Source: Bacillus subtilis (GTDB lineage: Bacteria; Pseudomonadota; Alphaproteobacteria; Rhizobiales; Rhizobiaceae). Taken from it: 64,000 bases of DNA. The translations under genes and the position numbers were made by a program. The notes beneath the pieces were generated by a model. It worked only from the letters and a program-made list of their open reading frames with translations. It was not told the DNA's origin and did no database searches. Numbering within the stretch: position 1 is the stretch's first letter; each line of letters opens with the position of its first letter. Shown piece by piece: positions 1 through 8,865 of this stretch. The stretch is from the NCBI GenBank assembly GCA_021733665.1, contig JAHREI010000004.1:343268-407267 (forward strand), given 5' to 3'.

Positions 1-1442
1 CCGCCGGTGGTGCCGGCTGGCAGCTGGCGGAGTGGATTGTCGAGGGTGAACCGTCGATTGATATGATGGGTGTCGATCCGCGTCGTTTCGGCCCTTATGT
101 GACAGAAGGCTACCTCAAAGAAAAAGCTGAAGAAGCTTATGCGGATGTGTTTTCCGTTCATTATCCGGATGAAGAGCGCGGTGGTGCCCGTCCGCTGAAG
201 CGCTCACCGTCCTATGACCGCCAGAAGGCGCTGGGTGGTGTGTTCGGTTCTGTCTATGGCTGGGAGCGTGCCAACTGGTTCGCACCGGAAGGCTATGCTA
301 TTGATGTCGCTTCGCTCGACAAGCCGGATGTGCTGTTGAATCAAAACCATCCTGATCCGGATGCCAATGGCAAAGTACAGGAACTCTGGTCATTCCGCCG
401 CTCGAATTATTTTGAGCATGTCGGCAATGAGGTGAAGAATGTCACCAATAATGTCGGCCTGCTGGATATGTCCGCTTTTGCCAAGATGGAAGTGACAGGC
501 TCCGGTGCCCGCCAATGGCTGGAAAGCATTCTGGCCAATCGTGTGCCGAAGAAGCAAGGTCGTGTGGCGCTGAGCCATTTGCTGACACCGCAAGGTGGCG
601 TGCAGAGCGAGTTCACCGTTTATGAGTGGAAACCCGGCACATTTTATCTGGTTTCTGCCGGTGCTTATGAGAATATCGACCATGATTATCTCTATAAGTT
701 GGCACCGAAGGATGGTTCAGTTATTCTGCGCCCGATCACGCAGAAATATGGCGTGCTGGTTCTTGCAGGGCCAAATAGCCGTAAAGTCTTGCAGAAACTG
801 ACCCGCACCAGTCTGTCCAATGCGGATTTCCCTTGGCTGACAGGTAAGGAAATCAGTGTTGGCACGGCAACCGCTCATGCCCTGCGTGTCAACTTTGTCG
901 GTGAGCTGGGTTGGGAACTGCATCATCCGATTGAGCAGCAGAACACGATCTATGATCTGGTGATGGAAGCAGGGGCGGAGTTCGGTATTAAGCCGTTTGG
1001 TATCCGCGCTATGTCTTCGATGGGGCTTGAAAAATCCTATCGCCTGATCCCGCGTGAAATGTCCGTTGAATATAATGCTCTTGAATCCGGACTGGATCGT
1101 TTTGTTCATCCGAGTAAGGGCGAGTTTATCGGTCGTGATGCCGTGGTTGCTGCTCAGGAAAAAGGCTTGCGCTGGAATTTCGTGACACTTGAGGTTCATG
1201 GGGTCGATGATGCCGATGCCCGCGGCTCTGAAGCGATCCATAAGGACGGCAAGCTGGTTGGACGTGCAACCAATGGCGGTTTTGCATGGCGTCTCAACAA
1301 GAGCATTGCATTGGCTATGGTGAAGCCGGAATATTCTGCAGTCGGCACAGAGCTGGAAATCAGCATTCTGGGCAAAGACTATAAAGTGACGATTATTCCT
1401 GAATCACCATTTGATCCGGAGAATGAGCGTCTGCGGGGATAA
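1..1442 (+). CDS. GcvT-domain FAD oxidoreductase, dimethylglycine/sarcosine dehydrogenase-like (5' end outside window)
   Basis: The frame is open from the window edge (AGGAGWQLAEWIVEGEPS before the first ATG at 63), so the start codon and N-terminal FAD domain lie upstream. What remains is the end of the DAO-type oxidase domain, then an aminomethyltransferase-like GcvT fold and its C-terminal barrel. Enzymes of this architecture oxidatively demethylate dimethylglycine or sarcosine in the cytoplasm and pass the one-carbon unit to tetrahydrofolate. The neighbouring GlxA-type regulator and choline importer fit choline to betaine to glycine breakdown. The exact substrate cannot be read from this C-terminal part. 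A hairpin terminator follows. Confidence 0.85.
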   Translation, partial: AGGAGWQLAEWIVEGEPSIDMMGVDPRRFGPYVTEGYLKEKAEEAYADVFSVHYPDEERGGARPLKRSPSYDRQKALGGVFGSVYGWERANWFAPEGYAIDVASLDKPDVLLNQNHPDPDANGKVQELWSFRRSNYFEHVGNEVKNVTNNVGLLDMSAFAKMEVTGSGARQWLESILANRVPKKQGRVALSHLLTPQGGVQSEFTVYEWKPGTFYLVSAGAYENIDHDYLYKLAPKDGSVILRPITQKYGVLVLAGPNSRKVLQKLTRTSLSNADFPWLTGKEISVGTATAHALRVNFVGELGWELHHPIEQQNTIYDLVMEAGAEFGIKPFGIRAMSSMGLEKSYRLIPREMSVEYNALESGLDRFVHPSKGEFIGRDAVVAAQEKGLRWNFVTLEVHGVDDADARGSEAIHKDGKLVGRATNGGFAWRLNKSIALAMVKPEYSAVGTELEISILGKDYKVTIIPESPFDPENERLRG

Positions 1443-1466
1443 GTTTCAGGCACTGAATTAAAAACC

Positions 1467-1501
1467 ACCGGCATTTCTCACGAAGTGCCGGTCGCTTTTT
1501 T
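1467..1501 (+). terminator. Rho-independent terminator of the GcvT-domain oxidoreductase
   Basis: ACCGGCA (1467-1473) pairs with TGCCGGT (1486-1492) and is followed by a T-rich tail ending in six T at 1496-1501. Confidence 0.75.
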
Positions 1502-1541
1502 ATGTGCGGATTGATAGTAGCGGTATCAAATACAGGCAAAG

Positions 1542-1569
1542 AAAAAGGCCGGTTAAACCGGCCTTTTTA
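1542..1569 (-). terminator. Bidirectional terminator after the GlxA-type regulator
   Basis: A near-perfect palindrome built on AAAAAGGCCGGTT and its complement lies just past the regulator's stop codon. It has T runs on both strands, so it can stop transcription from either side. Confidence 0.75.
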
Positions 1570-1573
1570 TAGA

Positions 1574-2572
1574 TCACGCTGCAATGAGTTGTTTTCTGTC
1601 GGCTCGTTCCTGCTGCGGTGAGCGGCCATAAAGCTCACGATAACATTTGGAAAAATGCGAGGCAGAGACAAAGCCGCAGGCAACAGCAACTTCTACCACC
1701 GGCATTGAAGACTGGATCAGCAAGTGACGGGCACGGTCAAGGCGGATTTCCAGATAATAGCGGGCAGGGGAACGTCCCATTTCCTGACGGAACAAGCGCT
1801 CTATCTGGCGGCGCGACAGACCGACATTGCCAGCCACATCCAGCAGTGACAGCGGCTCTGTGAGGCAGCCTTCCATCATTTCAATGATAGACAGCACTTT
1901 GGAATTCTGAACGCCCAGACGCGCGCGCAATGGCAGACGTTGGCGGTCATGTGGTTTGCGCACACGGTCGGTCAGAGCCTGTTCGCAGATGCTGTTGACC
2001 AGATTTTCATCGAAGTCATCGCCGATCAGTTTCAGCATCATATCCAGTGCCGCAGTGCCGCCTGCACAGGTGTAGAGATTACTGTCGACTTCAAACAGAT
2101 CCGCATAGACCTCAGCCTTCGGAAAGGCTTCAGAAAAGCCCGGCAGGTTCTCCCAGTGGATGGCGCAGCGTTTGCCGGACAACAGCCCTGCAGTGGCCAG
2201 AATATGCGCACCGGTACACAGACCGCCGACAGAAATACCGCGATTGTAGGATTCGCGCAGCCATGCCAGTGCGGACTTATTCTGGTAGCTCTCCACATTC
2301 ACGCCGGAGCAGACAAAGACCATGCTGGGGCGGTTTTCACCGATCAGGTTACGGCGCTCATCATCCAGCGAAGTATTGGCGGAAAACTCAATGTCGCTTG
2401 AGGCCATAACCGGCTTGCCGTCAGCAGACGCTAAGCGCCAGCGATAGGCCTCATAGCCCAGCATACGATTGGCAATACGCAACGGCTCAATCGCCGTGGC
2501 AAAGGCAATCATCGAAAAATTTGGTACCAGAAAAAAGACAATAGACCGCTTAAGCCGCGCTTTATCATTCAT
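1574..2572 (-). CDS. GlxA-family transcriptional regulator (DJ-1/PfpI plus AraC HTH), GbdR-like
   Basis: About 332 residues: an N-terminal DJ-1/PfpI glutamine-amidotransferase-like fold (about 10-185, with GGLCTGAHIL at the nucleophile elbow) and a C-terminal AraC double helix-turn-helix (about 220-325, with VGLSRRQIERLFRQ and FVSASHFSKCYRE). This is the layout of GbdR/GlxA, which activates glycine betaine and dimethylglycine catabolism in pseudomonads. Convergent orientation to the dimethylglycine-dehydrogenase-like gene and nearness to choXWV suggest the same role here (inference). I chose the ATG at 2572 (MNDKAR) because GGGAAC lies just upstream; a start at 2590 is possible but lacks a ribosome site. 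Confidence 0.8.
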   Translation of the reverse strand: MNDKARLKRSIVFFLVPNFSMIAFATAIEPLRIANRMLGYEAYRWRLASADGKPVMASSDIEFSANTSLDDERRNLIGENRPSMVFVCSGVNVESYQNKSALAWLRESYNRGISVGGLCTGAHILATAGLLSGKRCAIHWENLPGFSEAFPKAEVYADLFEVDSNLYTCAGGTAALDMMLKLIGDDFDENLVNSICEQALTDRVRKPHDRQRLPLRARLGVQNSKVLSIIEMMEGCLTEPLSLLDVAGNVGLSRRQIERLFRQEMGRSPARYYLEIRLDRARHLLIQSSMPVVEVAVACGFVSASHFSKCYRELYGRSPQQERADRKQLIAA

Positions 2573-2599
2573 GGCCGTGTTCCCGCACATTCAGAGCTG

Positions 2600-2617
2600 T
2601 TTTGCCTGAGGGCAAAA
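2600..2617. promoter_or_regulatory. Inverted repeat upstream of the GlxA-type regulator
   Basis: TTTTGCC and GGCAAAA are separated by four bases, 28 bp before the regulator's start codon. It could be an operator or a small 5' UTR hairpin. The rest of the gap from 2618 to about 3155 shows no gene I can support. Confidence 0.3.
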
Positions 2618-3173
2618 TGCTCAATTATCTATTTTAAGCAGCACCGGACTGAGCAGAGAGAAAACGGATCTCATCCTGAAGGATAATCTCCCCGCAAAAG
2701 CGGCCTCTGTTGTTGTCGTCACTACTTTGTATCGTTGATATCTTGTTCCGCCTTATCTCTGTCCCATACAGACGACGCAATCAGGATATCGGTATTGAGA
2801 CATATTCTTCGCAGTTAGGGAAGTGCGGCCAAATGCCTGTCGCTAAATGGTATTTTGATATCGAAAAATGGCGCGCAAAAGCAAATTTTTTGTAATCTTA
2901 GAATGGCTATAAATTATAAATATGTCGCGAACGGTATATGATTTGTACCGGAAACGATTTCCTCCCGTCGCAACACGCAGGAAAAGACCTTCATCCTTCT
3001 CAAAATATGATTTTATTGTGCAACCATAGCGGGCTGTTATGCGTTCATAAGAATGAGACTGTTTTGTCTGTTGATGCGCATCTGTGCTGTCTGAGGTTTG
3101 AAATATTTCAGTAAAGCAGCTCAGGGTTGAAAACAGGGCAGCCTTTCCGGTTATGTTTTTGGGAGATAAATTG

Positions 3174-3308
3174 ATGAAGACTTCTGTATTTACCCCGCTT
3201 GTACTTGTTGTGTGTGCTTTCGCTCTTGCTGCCTGCGCGAATACTGTGCGTGGTGTGGGCAAAGACGTGAAAGATACCGGCCGCGCTGTGCAGCAGACAA
3301 TTCAATAA
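3174..3308 (+). CDS. Entericidin A/B-family small lipoprotein
   Basis: A 44-residue ORF beginning MKTSVFTPLVLVVCAFALAA with a lipobox (ALAAC, Cys21), followed by a short charged tail ending GRAVQQTIQ. Size, lipobox and the N-T-V-R-G-V-G-K-D stretch match entericidin-family lipoproteins, small envelope peptides classically linked to stationary-phase stress. GGGAG at 3161-3165 gives good spacing to the ATG; a TTG directly before it is in frame but less likely. A strong terminator follows. The role in this organism is unknown. Confidence 0.8.
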   Translation: MKTSVFTPLVLVVCAFALAACANTVRGVGKDVKDTGRAVQQTIQ

Positions 3309-3329
3309 AGAACTACATTTCTTAAACAT

Positions 3330-3362
3330 AAAACCCGCATTGCCAGAGCAATGCGGGTTTAT
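3330..3362. terminator. Bidirectional terminator between the entericidin-like gene and choV
   Basis: A 12-bp stem (AACCCGCATTGC with its complement, loop CAGA) has T-rich flanks in both directions and sits between the convergent genes. Confidence 0.85.
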
Positions 3363-3384
3363 TGTGTGAAAATATTTTGATTAT

Positions 3385-4440
3385 TTAGCGCCGTACCATG
3401 GCTGCCATCACGGAACTGACAGATGTCTGACCGATGATTGTGCCTTTTTCACAGCAGATATTGATCTGCTCTGCCTGTTCCTCAACCAGTTTGCGCATGG
3501 CTTCTTCCAGCAGGCAATCACAACGGATCACCGGCAGGTTGGTGTTATCACCTTGCGGTGGCGACATGATTGTATCGACACGGATAACGCGCCCGCGATT
3601 AACTTCCTGCACAAAGCTTTCAATATAGGCATCGGCCGGATTGAGCACGATATCCTGCCCTGTGCCTTGCTGAATGATCTCGCCGTCACGCAGAATTGCA
3701 ATCTGGTCACCGAGGCGCAGTGCCTCATCAAGATCATGCGTAATGAAAACGATAGTCTTTTTGATTTCCTTCTGCAGGTCGAGCAACACAGTTTGCATAT
3801 CAACCCGGATCAGCGGATCAAGCGCGGAGAAAGCCTCATCCATCAGCAGGATCGGCGCATCATTGGTGAGTGCGCGGGCAAGGCCGACACGCTGCTGCAT
3901 GCCGCCGGAAAGCTGGTTCGGATATTTGGCTTCAAATCCTTTGAGGCCAACACGCTCAATCCAGCGATGGGCTTCTTCCAGCTGTTTAGCGCGCGGCACG
4001 CCCTGAATTTCCAAGCCGTAAACAGTATTTTCCAAAACTGTACGGTGCGGTAGTAGTGCGAATTTCTGAAACACCATCGCAGTCTTGTGCCGACGGAATT
4101 CCCGTAACTGTACGGGAGACATGGTGACAACATCTTCATCACCGACCAGCAACTCTCCGCTGGTCGGGTCAATCAGCCGGTTAATATGGCGGATGAGGGT
4201 GGATTTTCCGGAGCCGGACAGCCCCATCACCACCTGAATACCACCTGCTGGCATGTCGATATTAATATCGCGCAACCCCAGAATATGGCCATGTTTGTCG
4301 TTAAGTTCAGCTTTGGTCATGCCGTCTTTGACCAGTTGCACAAAGGCTTTCGGGTCATGACCAAAGATTTTGTAGAGATTGCGGATGGAGATACCAGCCG
4401 CTGGCTGTTCCGAAGCCGATGAAGCAGGATTATTGGCCAT
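3385..4440 (-). CDS. choV: Choline ABC transporter ATP-binding protein ChoV
   Basis: A 351-residue ATPase of the ProV/OpuA family: Walker A GLSGSGKST (about 73-81), signature LSGGMQQR (177-184), Walker B ILLMDE (197-202) and the His switch FITHDLDEA. It energises uptake of choline, and perhaps related quaternary amines, at the inner membrane. I chose the ATG at 4440 (MANNPASS): it has a GGAGAT ribosome site and overlaps choW by 11 bp. A longer frame to 4602 only runs inside choW. It is the last gene of choX-choW-choV. The CBS domains typical of many ProV proteins are not obvious. Confidence 0.93.
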   Translation of the reverse strand: MANNPASSASEQPAAGISIRNLYKIFGHDPKAFVQLVKDGMTKAELNDKHGHILGLRDINIDMPAGGIQVVMGLSGSGKSTLIRHINRLIDPTSGELLVGDEDVVTMSPVQLREFRRHKTAMVFQKFALLPHRTVLENTVYGLEIQGVPRAKQLEEAHRWIERVGLKGFEAKYPNQLSGGMQQRVGLARALTNDAPILLMDEAFSALDPLIRVDMQTVLLDLQKEIKKTIVFITHDLDEALRLGDQIAILRDGEIIQQGTGQDIVLNPADAYIESFVQEVNRGRVIRVDTIMSPPQGDNTNLPVIRCDCLLEEAMRKLVEEQAEQINICCEKGTIIGQTSVSSVMAAMVRR

Positions 4441-5320
4441 GGGTGATCTCCAGATGTTTCTGCAGTCTTGCGCCGTAAGCCTGACTGATGCGGTCGAAAA
4501 TAATAGCGATGCCGACAATGGCCATGCCGTTGAAAATACCCAGCGTGAAATACTGGTTTGAAATCGCTTTAAGCACCGGTTGTCCGAGACCCTGCACACC
4601 AATCATCGAGGCAATGACGACCATGGCCAGCGCCATCATAATTGTCTGGTTGATACCCGCCATAATGGTTGGCAGAGCCAGCGGCAGCTGTACATTTTTC
4701 AGTTTCTGCCATGGCGAGGAGCCAAAAGCATCGGCGGCTTCCAGAACATCGCGGTCTACCTGCCGGATGCCGAGATTGGTGAGACGGATAATCGGTGGAA
4801 TGGCATAAATCACCACCGCAATCAGCCCCGGAACACGGCCGATGCCAAGCAGCATCACCACCGGAATAAGATAAACAAAGCTCGGCATGGTTTGCATAAT
4901 ATCCAGCACAGGGCTGATAACGCTTTGCAGCCGGTTCGACTTGGCCATGAGAATGCCGGTCGGGATGCCGACCAGAATGGCAATGACAGTACAGACGAAA
5001 ATCATCGAGATGGTTTTCATCGTATCTTCCCACATGCCGAGATAACCGATGATAAACAATGTGATGACAGAGCCGATGGTGATTTTGATGCTGCGGCTGG
5101 AGAACCATGCAATCGCGGCAATCAGCAACAGGATCACCGGCCATGGTGTGCCGGTCATGAAACGCTCAGCCTGAATCAGGAAATATTGCAGCGGATTGAA
5201 GAAGCCCTCAATGGCATCCCCGTAAGCACGGGTAAAATTGCGGAATGTCTCGTCAATCGCTTTTTTGAGATTGGTGAGCGTAGCATTGTCGAGATTGGGG
5301 AAGCGGTACAGCCAGTCCAT
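4430..5320 (-). CDS. choW: Choline ABC transporter permease ChoW
   Basis: A 296-residue membrane protein of the binding-protein-dependent permease family. An N-terminal amphipathic stretch (MDWLYRFPNLDN) is followed by about six to seven hydrophobic segments. The cytoplasmic coupling loop lies around EAADAFGSSPWQKL, the classic EAA motif that docks on the ATPase. The ATG at 5320 has AGGAGA upstream. It lies between choX and choV; the 214-bp gap to choX contains a strong hairpin that may set the expression ratio. Confidence 0.93.
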   Translation of the reverse strand: MDWLYRFPNLDNATLTNLKKAIDETFRNFTRAYGDAIEGFFNPLQYFLIQAERFMTGTPWPVILLLIAAIAWFSSRSIKITIGSVITLFIIGYLGMWEDTMKTISMIFVCTVIAILVGIPTGILMAKSNRLQSVISPVLDIMQTMPSFVYLIPVVMLLGIGRVPGLIAVVIYAIPPIIRLTNLGIRQVDRDVLEAADAFGSSPWQKLKNVQLPLALPTIMAGINQTIMMALAMVVIASMIGVQGLGQPVLKAISNQYFTLGIFNGMAIVGIAIIFDRISQAYGARLQKHLEITHGQ

Positions 5321-5494
5321 AAAGCGTCTGTTCTCCTGTTATTTTCAGGCATAAGCGCAACAAAAAGATTATGCTGCGAAGCCATGAAAATATCTGCGTT
5401 TTTGCACTTCAATCGCCCCTGACAGCGGCAGATACCGGTGATCGGGCAGGCATGCGGTTCTGTGTAAATTTTGACAGGATATCCGGAGGGAATG

Positions 5495-5521
5495 CCTGTC
5501 CGGTATTGAACACCGGACAGG
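5495..5521 (-). promoter_or_regulatory. Intercistronic hairpin between choX and choW
   Basis: CCTGTCCGGT (5495-5504) pairs perfectly with ACCGGACAGG (5512-5521) over a seven-base loop. No T run follows on the minus strand, so it looks more like an mRNA-stabilising or partial-termination element than a full terminator. Confidence 0.55.
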
Positions 5522-5534
5522 TCGGATTGGCTGG

Positions 5535-6545
5535 TCAGATTGCGGCTTTTACTTTCTCCGCAACATCGGCAGGCACCCATTTTGTCCACATATCTTCCTG
5601 TGTTTTCAGGAAGTGGACGGCTGCCTGTTCACCGGTTGCCTGATTATCAGTCATCCATGCGAGCAGCTTGTTCAGCGTGTCGTTCGACCATGAACGGTTT
5701 TTCAGATAATCAAGTGCAGGACCGGCACGGTCGGAGAACTTCTTGGTAACAAGTGTTTCCACGCGGTCTTTTGGCCAGCCGTTTTTCTTCGGATCAGGGC
5801 AATCGAGCACAGTATTGCAGCGCTTCCACTCGGCCTCATCAATGTCATGACCGGTTTTCAGCATGACCATCTCATACTTGCCGAGCAGGGCGGTTGGTGC
5901 CCAGTAGAAGGCAACAATCGGCTCATTACGCTCATTGGCTTTGGCAATAGCGCCGTCAAGACCGGCTGCCGATCCGGTATCAATCAGATTGAAACCGGCT
6001 TTTTCAAATTCAAACGCCTTGTAGAACTGACTGGTGACAACCGTTCCGCCCCAACCTGGTGCACCATTATAAATGGCACCTTTGGACGGGTTTTCCGGAT
6101 CAGGGAAAAGATCGGGATGTTTCAGCAGATCGTCAAAGGTTTTCAGGTCAGGATTTTTATCGGCAATATATTTCGGAATCCACCAGCCCTGTTCACCGCC
6201 GTCAGGCAGAGATTCGGACAGAGCAATAATTTTGCCGTCATCAAAACCTTGTTTGACAATATCCGGCAGCAAGTCGACCCAGCCTTCCGGCGCGATATCC
6301 GGCTGACCTTTTTCCACCATGGAGGTGATGGTCGGCACTGTATCCCCGACAACAATCTCGGCATTGCAGCCATAACCGGCGGTCAGAATAATTTTATCAA
6401 GATTGGAAAGCAGTTCAGCAGACTGCCAGTTCATATTGGAGATGGTGACATCACCGCATTCGGCAGCTTGTGCAGAGGCGGATATCAGGCCGGAAGCGCT
6501 TAGAATTCCGGCGGCAAGAATAGTTGAAGCAAGAAGCCTCTTCAT
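5535..6545 (-). CDS. choX: Choline ABC transporter periplasmic substrate-binding protein ChoX
   Basis: A 336-residue secreted protein with a signal peptide (MKRLLASTILAAGILSASG, cleavage near AQAAE), then an OpuAC-type ligand-binding fold rich in Trp and Tyr (SNMNWQSAE, GGEQGWWIPKY, FYWAPTALLG). Such aromatic boxes bind quaternary ammonium groups. The ATG at 6545 has AGGAGA seven bases upstream; the in-frame codons above it extend the signal peptide for no reason. It is the first gene of choXWV and should be the most highly expressed. Confidence 0.92.
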   Translation of the reverse strand: MKRLLASTILAAGILSASGLISASAQAAECGDVTISNMNWQSAELLSNLDKIILTAGYGCNAEIVVGDTVPTITSMVEKGQPDIAPEGWVDLLPDIVKQGFDDGKIIALSESLPDGGEQGWWIPKYIADKNPDLKTFDDLLKHPDLFPDPENPSKGAIYNGAPGWGGTVVTSQFYKAFEFEKAGFNLIDTGSAAGLDGAIAKANERNEPIVAFYWAPTALLGKYEMVMLKTGHDIDEAEWKRCNTVLDCPDPKKNGWPKDRVETLVTKKFSDRAGPALDYLKNRSWSNDTLNKLLAWMTDNQATGEQAAVHFLKTQEDMWTKWVPADVAEKVKAAI

Positions 6546-7396
6546 GTTTATTCTCCTGTTCCCCGTGGTGCCGGTTATTTTCTGTGTCCGGTGGCACCGG
6601 TGCCGGAAACAGTTATTTTTCACTGCCTATATGCAATATTTTAAGGAAGAAACTGTGCGGTTCCCCAACGACGAACTGTAACGAATTAACGACATTTGTT
6701 TATTTGTTGCCGGAAAAGACGATTATTTCAGTGTTAAAGAATTCAATAATTGCGCTGTATTTGAGATTTTAAATAAGACTGTTTTTGTCGGATTAATTTT
6801 GTTTTTGATTATTCTGAATTCTATGAAATTGATTCAGGATTTGTTTTTATCCGTTTGAATTTTAATGATATTTACGGATGTGAAATTGAAAATAGAGATA
6901 TTTAATACTTGAATACAATTAAGCGACCGCTTCCTGCGGAGACGTCGGGAGAATAGTCTGAAATGGGATTATGAAGCCTTGGGGAGAGGCAGGCAAGAGC
7001 TACAAATAACCGGATTAAACGGGAGCTGCATTTGCGACGGCAAAAACCGCGCTGTCGCTGAATAGCTTGCGCGGTAATTGCCAAAATACGCTTGGCTCAT
7101 CTGCCTCACTCAACGCGGCAGATTAAATAACAACTCCGGTACGCAGTACCTGATCCGGAGTAGGAGACATCGCTGTCCCTTATCCACTCTTTTAAAGACA
7201 CATCGTTACCGTTCGGTTATCAAGAGTTTAATGACTGGTAAATATTGAAGTTTTTTGGCTATTTTTCACCTGCAATACAGATTATTTCTCATCAAAAATG
7301 CAATTAAAGATGAGAAAGCCGGTTATTCTTGTTAAAACCTTCAGAAAATTCAGAAGGTTATTCATTAAAAACCGGATTACCTGAGTTAAGGAAAAG
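6546..7396. other. Long intergenic region: AT-rich choX upstream half, then a hairpin-rich island (about 6920-7165)
   Basis: No protein gene is convincing here. 6620-6900 is AT-rich and should hold the choX promoter. From about 6920 the base composition rises and successive inverted repeats appear: CGAC...GTCG near 6925-6949, GCGAC...GTCGC near 7034-7058, TCTGCC/GGCAGA near 7100-7123, and ACTCCGG/CCGGAGT (7133-7162). This pattern suggests a structured RNA or an untranslated leader of the EamA gene. I could not match it to a riboswitch family I know. A 60-codon minus-strand frame overlaps it but has no supporting features. Confidence 0.35.
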
Positions 7397-7828
7397 ATGA
7401 TGACGGAAAGCTGGCAGTTCTGGGCGCTGGTATCGGCGGCATTTGCGGCACTAACTGCAATTTTTGCCAAGCTGGGCATTGCCGGTATTAATTCGGATTT
7501 TGCGACTTTCATCCGTACATTGGTGATTATTGCGGCGCTGTGTTTGTTTCTGACGATTAGTGGGCAGTGGCAGAAGACTTCGGATATCTCCGCGAAAAGC
7601 TGGGTGTTTCTGATCTTGTCAGGTCTTGCCACCGGCGCATCATGGATTGCTTATTTCCGCGCACTTAAAATCGGTGATGCTGCACGCGTTGCACCGGTGG
7701 ATAAATTATCAATCATTATGGTGGCGATTTTCGGCGTGCTTTTCCTTGGCGAAAAGCTCTCAGCAATCAACTGGGCAGGCGTTGTGCTGATCGCCGGTGG
7801 CGTTATTCTTCTAACTTTAAAAGTTTAG
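7397..7828 (+). CDS. EamA/DMT-superfamily small membrane transporter
   Basis: A 143-residue protein with about five hydrophobic segments making up a single EamA unit; most DMT exporters have two. It begins MMTESWQFWALVSAAFAALT, and the conserved end LGEKLSAINWAGVVLIAGGVIL is typical of the family. Single-unit members probably work as dimers; the substrate is unknown. AAGGAA precedes the start, and the second ATG at 7400 is equally possible. Its stop codon overlaps the convergent TauE/SafE gene by 4 bp. Confidence 0.82.
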   Translation: MMTESWQFWALVSAAFAALTAIFAKLGIAGINSDFATFIRTLVIIAALCLFLTISGQWQKTSDISAKSWVFLILSGLATGASWIAYFRALKIGDAARVAPVDKLSIIMVAIFGVLFLGEKLSAINWAGVVLIAGGVILLTLKV

Positions 7829-8610
7829 AACCCCAACCACAGACGCAGCGGATTGGTTGGTTCCATCAGCAGCCGCACGGTCAGCAAGACGCAAGTGATG
7901 ATCAGCAATGGTTTAATCAGACCTGCGCCAACACGCATCGCCAGATGTGCACCGGCAGTCGCACCAAACATCTGTGCTGCGCCCATCACCAGACCGATCT
8001 TCCAGTTGATTGCGCCAAAGGCCAGAAAGGTCAGGAAGCTGCCGAAGTTGGAAGCAAAGTTCAGCAATTTGGTATGTGCGGTTGCTTTCAGCAGCCCAAA
8101 GCCGGCCAGCGACACAAAGCACAGCATAAAGAAAGAACCGGTGCCCGGGCCAAACAAGCCGTCATAAAAGCCGATCAGCGGGACAATAGTCATACCGAAC
8201 AGAAACGGTTTGATCCGCTGTGTACGGCTGACGTCGCCGACATTCGGTTTCAAAGCAAAATAGAGTGCGATGGCAATCAGCAGAACCGGCAGCAGGCCAT
8301 AGAGCATATCGCCCGGAATATAGGTGGCGAGCAGGGCACCCAGTACGGCACCGAGACCGGACATAACCGCCATCGGCCATTGTTCTTTGATATTCACATG
8401 CCCTTTGCGCGCATAGGAAATTGTAGCGGATGACGAGCCGAACAGGGATTGCAGTTTGTTTGTGCCCAGTGCTTCGACCGGCGGAATACCGGCCAGCATC
8501 AAAGCCGGAACGGTAATCATGCCGCCTCCGCCTGCAATAGCATCAATAAAACCGGCAATAAAACCGGCAAAGGCCAGCAGGAGAAGCATGGAATCAATGG
8601 AAGCGGACAT
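7825..8610 (-). CDS. TSUP-family (TauE/SafE) membrane permease
   Basis: A 261-residue integral membrane protein with about eight hydrophobic segments. Family marks are the N-terminal GFIDAIAGGGGMITVPALM and a mid-protein FYDGLFGPGTGSF repeat of the same pattern. TauE/SafE proteins export sulfite, sulfonates or other small organic anions. The substrate cannot be told from the sequence, and no sulfur genes are adjacent. I chose the ATG at 8610 (MSASIDSM) because the family fold starts there; the in-frame extension to 8832 is unlike the family. No strong ribosome site is visible. Confidence 0.87.
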   Translation of the reverse strand: MSASIDSMLLLLAFAGFIAGFIDAIAGGGGMITVPALMLAGIPPVEALGTNKLQSLFGSSSATISYARKGHVNIKEQWPMAVMSGLGAVLGALLATYIPGDMLYGLLPVLLIAIALYFALKPNVGDVSRTQRIKPFLFGMTIVPLIGFYDGLFGPGTGSFFMLCFVSLAGFGLLKATAHTKLLNFASNFGSFLTFLAFGAINWKIGLVMGAAQMFGATAGAHLAMRVGAGLIKPLLIITCVLLTVRLLMEPTNPLRLWLGF

Positions 8611-8865
8611 GGGAACCCGTCGAACTGTCAGAATTTCAAGACTGTGCTGGAGGCTTGCAGGTCGGGGCAAAGCGGGCAGCAAAGATAAATGCAATCCAAT
8701 CCATAAAGATTGCCGGTTTAGCGTGCAAGATACTGCCGCATGATAACAGCTTTGTTTCTTTAAATCTGAGACAGATCTAAAGAATTGCGGGCGAGGGCTT
8801 GTCATTTGGTCACAGTCTTGCCAACACTGCATTTCTTAAAAGAATGCATTTTTCGGGGACGAGTG

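Noticed and set aside
390..1241. Minus-strand and other-frame ORFs inside the GcvT-domain gene
   Set aside because: They lie wholly within a clear coding frame, lack ribosome sites and show no family motifs.
7130..7180. Fragment ACCTGATCCGG resembling a TPP riboswitch core
   Set aside because: The following conserved bases of the THI box are missing and the downstream gene is not a thiamine gene.
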